Shown: positions 34,510 to 38,813 of the stretch, piece after piece
Layout of the letters: every line of letters begins with the position of its first letter
Numbering within the stretch: position 1 is the stretch's first letter
NCBI GenBank assembly: GCA_900315765.1
Contig: ONAK01000024.1
Location: 1-38,813, forward strand
Length of the DNA stretch: 38,813 bases
From: an uncultured Prevotella sp.
GTDB taxonomy: Bacteria > Bacteroidota > Bacteroidia > Bacteroidales > Bacteroidaceae
Direction: 5' to 3'
Notes under the pieces: model-generated
What the model saw: only the letters and a program-made list of their open reading frames with translations
Database searches by the model: none
What the model was told of the DNA's origin: nothing
Position numbers and translations under genes: made by a program

Positions 34510-36104
34510 ATGCAGAATACGTATAGTCCTATAAGTTCATTGTCCTCGTTGTTAATAGCCTTCACCTGGTAGTCAAGCACTACGCCTTCGCATACCATCA
34601 CTCCCTTCATGCCGTCGGTCTCGCCCAGCATCTTTATCTGCTTGTCTATGCCCAGCACGGTTTTGATGTGTATGCGTTTCTTCACCATCTCGTCGATGTT
34701 CCACTTCAGCAGTTCGCTGGCTTTCGGGTTGGCATCCTGCAGATAGCCGTTGCGGTCGAACAGCAGAATACCCGATTCGCTGTTGTAGAATGTCGACAGA
34801 TACTTCAGCGAGAGCTCCTGGTTGTGCTGCTTGATGTCGATCTCCTGCGTCACGTCTTTCTTCGTGCCTACGATGACGGTAGGCTTGCCGTGCTGGTCGC
34901 GACTCAGCACCGATAGATGTAGCAGGAATCTGCGCAGCTCCTTATCGCCATACTCTGTGTCGAGCGATTTCACCTCCAGCTGCTCCTCCTTCTCGTAGTG
35001 TCCGTGGGCGTCTTTCTGCTGGTTTATCAGTCGGTCCATCGCTGCCTTCAGCCGCTCAAAGTCTGCCTTGTCGTATCTCTTTTCCGACTCCTCGATGGTA
35101 TAGCTGCTAATCTCCGTGCCGTGCTCGTCGTGCCATACAAACTTTCGTTCGTCTACGTAGTAGGTCCAGAATCTGTATTTGTTGTGATCGGCCACCTGAG
35201 TCAGATTCTGTGTCAGCTGGTGATACTCCTGGGTGGCTTTGCGGTTCTTTCTCACCACTACTATCAGATAGCTGATGGCAAAAACCATCTGCAGTATGGC
35301 GCATACGGCCAACACCCAGTGCCATTGCTCCTCGGGCTCAGGTTCAGGGTGCTCGTCAAACCATTTCCGCTCCAGCGCCGCAATCTTGCCGTCGCTGTAC
35401 ATGTATTCGTAGAATCTCTCTACCATCTCCAGCAGATAGGGGTCGTTGGCTATGAATCTGCACTCTCCGTGGGGCATGTCAACGGGCGTAATCTTCAGGT
35501 TTCTCAGGTTGTAGTGCTTTACGAGCCACTTCAGCGCAGGCGTGTTCCATACTATCTGTCCCTGGCCCGTCTTGTTCATCTCTTTGATATCCTTACTTAA
35601 TTCCTTGCTCACGATGACGTTCTGGCTCCAGCCGTAGTCCACCATCAGGTGGTGGCAGATGCTCGAGTCCTGCACCGTCACCTTCTCGTTCTTCAGGTCG
35701 CTCAGTTTTTTCACCTTTACCTCAGCCTTTTGCGGTGTCACCAAACTCTGTGTCAGCAGTACCAGCGATATCCGTCCGTAGTGTCCGAACTGCTTGTGGT
35801 AGATGCCGCCCAGACCGATGGTCAGGTCGGCTTTGCCTGCATTCATGTCTTTCAGTGCTTCCTTCTGTGGTTTCAGCTCTATCACGTAGGGTATTCCCAG
35901 CTCCTTCATCAGCAGGTCAATCAGGTCGATAAAATACCCTTCGGGCTCGCCATGATTATTGATGTAGGAGTAGGGATACAGATTGTATGAGTGCTCAAAC
36001 ACCAGCGGATTTTCATCGTTGTATATCCTATGATCGCTCGTCTGGGCTTTACAAACAGGCATGTAGAGCGTCAAGCATAGTATGATTGTAAAAAGTCGCA
36101 ACAT
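34506..36104 (-). CDS. membrane sensor protein: solute-binding domain, TM and two PAS domains, no kinase
   Basis: This 532-residue protein has a signal peptide, a complete SBP_bac_3-like domain (about 30-265; PYSYINNHGEPEGYFIDLIDLLMKELG, ADLTIGLGGIY, then MVERFYEYMYSDGKIAALERKW), a membrane segment near 276-300 and two PAS-like regions (about 315-430 and 440-532; the latter with GILLFDRNGYLQDANPKASELL). The chain ends after the second PAS domain, where a histidine kinase would normally begin. The gene is first in a two-gene operon with a consensus promoter (36138-36169), divergent from a kinase-like gene, which makes a split receptor system plausible. Confidence 0.8.
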   Translation of the reverse strand: MLRLFTIILCLTLYMPVCKAQTSDHRIYNDENPLVFEHSYNLYPYSYINNHGEPEGYFIDLIDLLMKELGIPYVIELKPQKEALKDMNAGKADLTIGLGGIYHKQFGHYGRISLVLLTQSLVTPQKAEVKVKKLSDLKNEKVTVQDSSICHHLMVDYGWSQNVIVSKELSKDIKEMNKTGQGQIVWNTPALKWLVKHYNLRNLKITPVDMPHGECRFIANDPYLLEMVERFYEYMYSDGKIAALERKWFDEHPEPEPEEQWHWVLAVCAILQMVFAISYLIVVVRKNRKATQEYHQLTQNLTQVADHNKYRFWTYYVDERKFVWHDEHGTEISSYTIEESEKRYDKADFERLKAAMDRLINQQKDAHGHYEKEEQLEVKSLDTEYGDKELRRFLLHLSVLSRDQHGKPTVIVGTKKDVTQEIDIKQHNQELSLKYLSTFYNSESGILLFDRNGYLQDANPKASELLKWNIDEMVKKRIHIKTVLGIDKQIKMLGETDGMKGVMVCEGVVLDYQVKAINNEDNELIGLYVFCI

Positions 36105-36137
36105 ATTTATATATTAGGTATTTAGATAACTTTTTGG

Positions 36138-36169
36138 CAAAGTTACGCAATTTTTTCATAAAATGCAAG
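36138..36169 (-). promoter_or_regulatory. promoter of the sensor operon
   Basis: On the minus strand, CTTG (36166-36169), 20 nt spacing and TAACTTTG (36138-36145) fit the Bacteroidetes pattern, 33 nt before the start codon. Confidence 0.55.
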
Positions 36170-36189
36170 TAATAATAAAAAAATATTTG

Positions 36190-36197
36190 TATATTTG
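36190..36197 (+). promoter_or_regulatory. -7 box for the histidine-kinase-like gene
   Basis: TATATTTG fits TAnnTTTG and lies 20 nt before the start codon. It lies 20 bp beyond the -33 box of the divergent sensor promoter, so the two units could be coregulated. Confidence 0.45.
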
Positions 36198-36217
36198 CCT
36201 CCGAAATAACTAATTCG

Positions 36218-38002
36218 ATGTTTATGACCCGACGTTTTTTTCTATTTCTATTAACCTTCATCTGCCTATCTGGTACCGCCGTGCAGGCAGCAGGCAGCGA
36301 TAAGTTAACTAAACTTCAGGCTGAGATGTTACAGCTTATGAGTACGCCCGATCGCGATAAGTTTCTCGAGGTTACCGAGCACATCAAGAGTGAGTGCAGT
36401 AAGCTTGGCAACGAGCGCGTGTTTTACACCGCGTGGGGCAATCAGAGTACCTACGAAGCCACCCATCAGGACTACGTCAAGGCCGAGGAGATAGCCGGGC
36501 AGATAGCCGACTATGCCCTTGAGCAGAACAGCTATTGGGGCCAGTACATAGCTATGCACACCCGGGCCGTAAACGCTCTGCAGAAGCAGGACTATCAGAC
36601 GGCCGAAGACCTGTTTATTAAGGCCGTTGACTTCCGCCACAAGTATTTCCCCCTCGAGAGTGCTGGCGACGATCTGCAGGAGCTTATGAAGATAGCCAAC
36701 CACCGCAAAGATCAGAAGGCCGGACTGAAATACGCCCACCTGATTCTGAACGAGCCTAACGTGGCGCCCATCCACAAGGGTAGGGCACTGTTCCGCATCA
36801 GTCAGTTTGCATTCAATAAGAACAATAAGGAACTCTTCGATAGCATCTACAATGCCCTTGCCGAGCTGAAGAAATCCGACGGCATCGGCACCATCGAGCC
36901 TGTTGTAGAGGTAAACTATCAGATTCTCAATGGCAATTACGACGAGGCGCTGCGCCTGTGCCAGGACCTTGCCCCAGAGAGCCGTGCTGAGCGTATGGCC
37001 GTTATCTACCATCGCAAGGGCGACGACGCTAAAGCCTACGAGTATATGGCTAAGTTCAAGAAGATTAACGACTCCATCGTACTCGTGTCTCACGGCAATG
37101 TGGTAAACAGCTGCTATGTTCAGATGAACAACGAGCGCATGAAGCTTGAGCAGAAGATGCTCGAGGAAGAGAACTCTGGGCTTAAGCGCATCATCTTCTA
37201 TATTATATTAGGTGTCATCGTGGTGGCTCTGGCTGCGGCTGTGTGGGTGCATCGCCAGCGCATCAAACTGCTTGAGCGTGAGAACGCTAAACTCGAAAAG
37301 GCCCGCAAGCAGGCCGAGAAAGCCTTCGACATGAAGAACGAGTTCATTACCAATATCACCAACGAGCTCCGTGCGCCTCTTAATCCTATCCAGGGCCTGA
37401 GCGACATCTTAGGCACCAAGGAGTACGAGCTTCAGGCCGATGAGCGCGAGCAGCTAAGCAGTCTTATCAAGAGCAGCTCTAAGTCCATCACCAAACTTAT
37501 CGATGAGCTGGCCGAGCTGTCGTTGTACGAGAGTAAGAAGTCGCTGCCTGTAAACTACACCCTCTCGCCCAACCACATCTGTCGCCACATGGTCGACTCG
37601 TTCCGCAATCGCTGCAATCCAGGTGTGCGCATGTTCTTCGAGACCGATTTGTCCGACGCCTATGTTGTTGAGACCAATCAGGAGGCCCTTGAGACGCTAT
37701 TGCGCCATCTGCTCGAGAACGCCGTTCAGTACACCGAGAAGGGTGTCATCACCGTGGCATGTACCGAGTATGGCGATATGATTCGCACCAGCGTCACCGA
37801 TACCGGTAAGGGCATCGAACCCGAGCGCCGCGAACACATCTTCGACTCGTTCCGCGAGATGGGCGAAAACGTGAAGCTGGTGGGCCTCGGCCTCTCTGTT
37901 TGCAAGGTGATAGCCAAACTCCTTGGTGGCGATATCTGGTACGATCCCGACTATCAAGAGGGCACCCGCTTTGTCTTCGAAATCCCCATAAAGAAAAACT
38001 AA
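36218..38002 (+). CDS. histidine-kinase homologue with Asn in place of the phosphoacceptor His
   Basis: This 594-residue protein has a signal peptide, an alpha-helical TPR-like extracytoplasmic region (about 30-300), a membrane segment (325-346), a coiled coil and a HisKA/HATPase core. In the H-box, ITNELRAPLNPIQG has Asn382 (codon AAC, 37361-37363) where histidine (SHELRTPLN) is expected. The ATPase motifs are intact: N-box with N501, DTGKGI at 528-533 and GLGL at 556-559. It could therefore bind ATP but not autophosphorylate at the usual site. A pseudokinase, a phosphatase-only protein or a subunit that phosphorylates another chain are all possible. It is divergent from the sensor operon that lacks kinase domains. 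No response regulator is in the window. Confidence 0.85.
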   Translation: MFMTRRFFLFLLTFICLSGTAVQAAGSDKLTKLQAEMLQLMSTPDRDKFLEVTEHIKSECSKLGNERVFYTAWGNQSTYEATHQDYVKAEEIAGQIADYALEQNSYWGQYIAMHTRAVNALQKQDYQTAEDLFIKAVDFRHKYFPLESAGDDLQELMKIANHRKDQKAGLKYAHLILNEPNVAPIHKGRALFRISQFAFNKNNKELFDSIYNALAELKKSDGIGTIEPVVEVNYQILNGNYDEALRLCQDLAPESRAERMAVIYHRKGDDAKAYEYMAKFKKINDSIVLVSHGNVVNSCYVQMNNERMKLEQKMLEEENSGLKRIIFYIILGVIVVALAAAVWVHRQRIKLLERENAKLEKARKQAEKAFDMKNEFITNITNELRAPLNPIQGLSDILGTKEYELQADEREQLSSLIKSSSKSITKLIDELAELSLYESKKSLPVNYTLSPNHICRHMVDSFRNRCNPGVRMFFETDLSDAYVVETNQEALETLLRHLLENAVQYTEKGVITVACTEYGDMIRTSVTDTGKGIEPERREHIFDSFREMGENVKLVGLGLSVCKVIAKLLGGDIWYDPDYQEGTRFVFEIPIKKN

Positions 38003-38014
38003 CCTCAATAAAAT

Positions 38015-38037
38015 AGCCACCCCCGAAAGAGGTGGCT
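38015..38037 (+). terminator. hairpin after the histidine-kinase-like gene
   Basis: A 7-bp GC-rich stem (AGCCACC 38015-38021 with GGTGGCT 38031-38037) lies 12 nt after the stop codon. No T-run follows, so termination here is uncertain. Confidence 0.4.
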
Positions 38038-38255
38038 GCCTGGTGCGTCAAGAGCCCTACTGTGGGCTTTACCGTCAGCAAGGAGGGCTATGCCAAAAAG
38101 ACATCAGTGGATTTTGGAGGAAATGGTGGTGATGATGATCCTGATAATGGTCTGGGAAGCTATTTATGTAGAAAAATAATGGAATTGTTGGGATATAAAG
38201 AATTCAATTGTTAGGTATCATCCATCTGTAGTCAGGGGGACTGGCACTTGGGCAT
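38038..38255 (+). other. stretch with no supported gene; small open frames only
   Basis: Two short overlapping frames are visible. One runs to TAG at 38214 and encodes a Gly/Asp-rich peptide ending SYLCRKIMELLGYKEFNC. The other runs from ATG 38088 to TAA and encodes a 29-residue peptide with a Met/Val/Ile-rich hydrophobic core. Neither has a recognised family. A remnant of a larger gene is as likely as a true small protein. Confidence 0.3.
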
Positions 38256-38813
38256 ATGATGACTAAATTTAATATCTGGTTTCTGGCCGCGCTGCTGCTG
38301 ACCGCCTGTGGCGGGTGTTCAGCGATTGACGACGGGGCTGACGGTGACGAAGTGACTGATGCCGACAGCCTTGTGGTGGGCGACCAGTTGCCTGAGTTTG
38401 AGGTGACGATGAACGACGGTTCGGTAGTGCGCACAGCCGACCTCAAAGGCAAGCCCTCAGTGGTGGTGCTGTTTTCGGTGGATTGCCCCGACTGCCGCCA
38501 TCAGCTGCCCGAAGTGCAGAAGCTGTGGGATAGGAGTCGCCAAGGCGAGCTGATTGGCGATGGCAAACCCTTGCCCATCGTGCTTATCGCCCGTAAGAAC
38601 ACGGTAGAGGATATTGAGCCCTTCTGGAAGTTTGCCGAGCTCACGATGCCTTATTCGCCCCAGCCCGACCGCAAGGTCTATTCGCGCTTCGCTCCCTCAC
38701 GCATCCCTCGCATCTACATCAGCGATGCCAGCACCACCATCCGTGTGGCCTATGCCGATACCGGCATGCCCACCGCCGAGACCCTCGCAGAAGACATATC
38801 CCGCTTGAATGAA
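38256..38813 (+). CDS. TlpA-like thiol-redox lipoprotein, 3'-truncated by window edge
   Basis: The frame is open from ATG 38256 (or ATG 38259) to the window edge, 186 codons. The signal peptide ends in the lipobox LTAC, followed by an acidic linker and a thioredoxin-fold domain (DQLPEFEVTMNDGSVVRTADLKGKPSVVVLFSVDCPDCRHQLPEVQKLW) with the redox motif CPDC, then FAPSRIPRIYISDAS containing the cis-proline region. It likely acts as a membrane-anchored periplasmic thiol reductant, as in Bacteroidetes TlpA/ResA-like proteins. The last part of the domain may lie off-window. Confidence 0.85.
   Translation, partial: MMTKFNIWFLAALLLTACGGCSAIDDGADGDEVTDADSLVVGDQLPEFEVTMNDGSVVRTADLKGKPSVVVLFSVDCPDCRHQLPEVQKLWDRSRQGELIGDGKPLPIVLIARKNTVEDIEPFWKFAELTMPYSPQPDRKVYSRFAPSRIPRIYISDASTTIRVAYADTGMPTAETLAEDISRLNE

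Noticed and set aside
36329-37093. 254-residue minus-strand open frame
   Set aside because: Antisense shadow of the TPR-like part of the histidine-kinase homologue; long antisense frames are common in this codon usage.

Overview
The window looks like chromosomal DNA of a Prevotella-like member of the Bacteroidales. Supporting signs are a SusC/SusD pair, a Bacteroidetes HU-like protein beside a VirE-family protein, a DUF5597 glycosidase, an SO_0444-type permease, and many promoters of the Bacteroidetes type (-7 TAnnTTTG, -33 TTTG or a close variant). Genes lie on both strands and I saw no tRNA, rRNA or CRISPR array. Assignment to a species is not possible from the sequence alone.

Layout. 1-700 is the 3' part of an ABC-2 permease carrying an array of 7-bp repeats. 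711-3349 is an accessory-looking pair (HU-like protein and VirE/primase-helicase-like protein) whose upstream regions carry the same perfect palindrome. 3350-4066 has no protein gene; it holds a consensus promoter, about 330 nt of predicted highly structured RNA, and a terminator-like hairpin. 4067-11387 is a tight four-gene operon: PLD-nuclease/SNF2-like helicase, Eco57I-like adenine methylase, and two small proteins sharing an unrecognised domain. It resembles a restriction-modification or phage-defence system and ends at a strong terminator. The methylase recognition region and the following small gene are clearly more AT-rich than the rest, as expected for an exchanged specificity cassette.

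11554-14688 holds a secreted beta-galactosidase-like glycosidase and enolase. 14843-17410 is a probable metal-uptake unit (His-rich TonB-dependent receptor and a small Cys/His-rich membrane protein), divergent from a SusC/SusD pair (17504-21745). 21804-25985 is a minus-strand run: L-serine/cysteine-degrading UPF0597 protein, GNAT acetyltransferase, Cu/Zn permease fused to an HMA domain, nitroreductase and DoxX. 26221-30854 holds umuD, umuC, an outer-membrane barrel protein and dinB, so two Y-family polymerases stand within 5 kb.

30964-38002 is a signalling cluster: a SpoIIE-type phosphatase with its own anti-sigma-like ATPase domain, a STAS partner, two overlapping sensor proteins with solute-binding and PAS domains but no kinase domain, and a membrane histidine-kinase homologue in which the phosphoacceptor histidine is asparagine. 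The window ends inside a TlpA-like thiol-redox lipoprotein gene.

The most promising candidates for undescribed biology are the structured RNA in front of the helicase/methylase operon, that operon with its paired small-domain proteins, the shared palindromes of the HU/VirE pair, and the signalling cluster with the His-to-Asn kinase.
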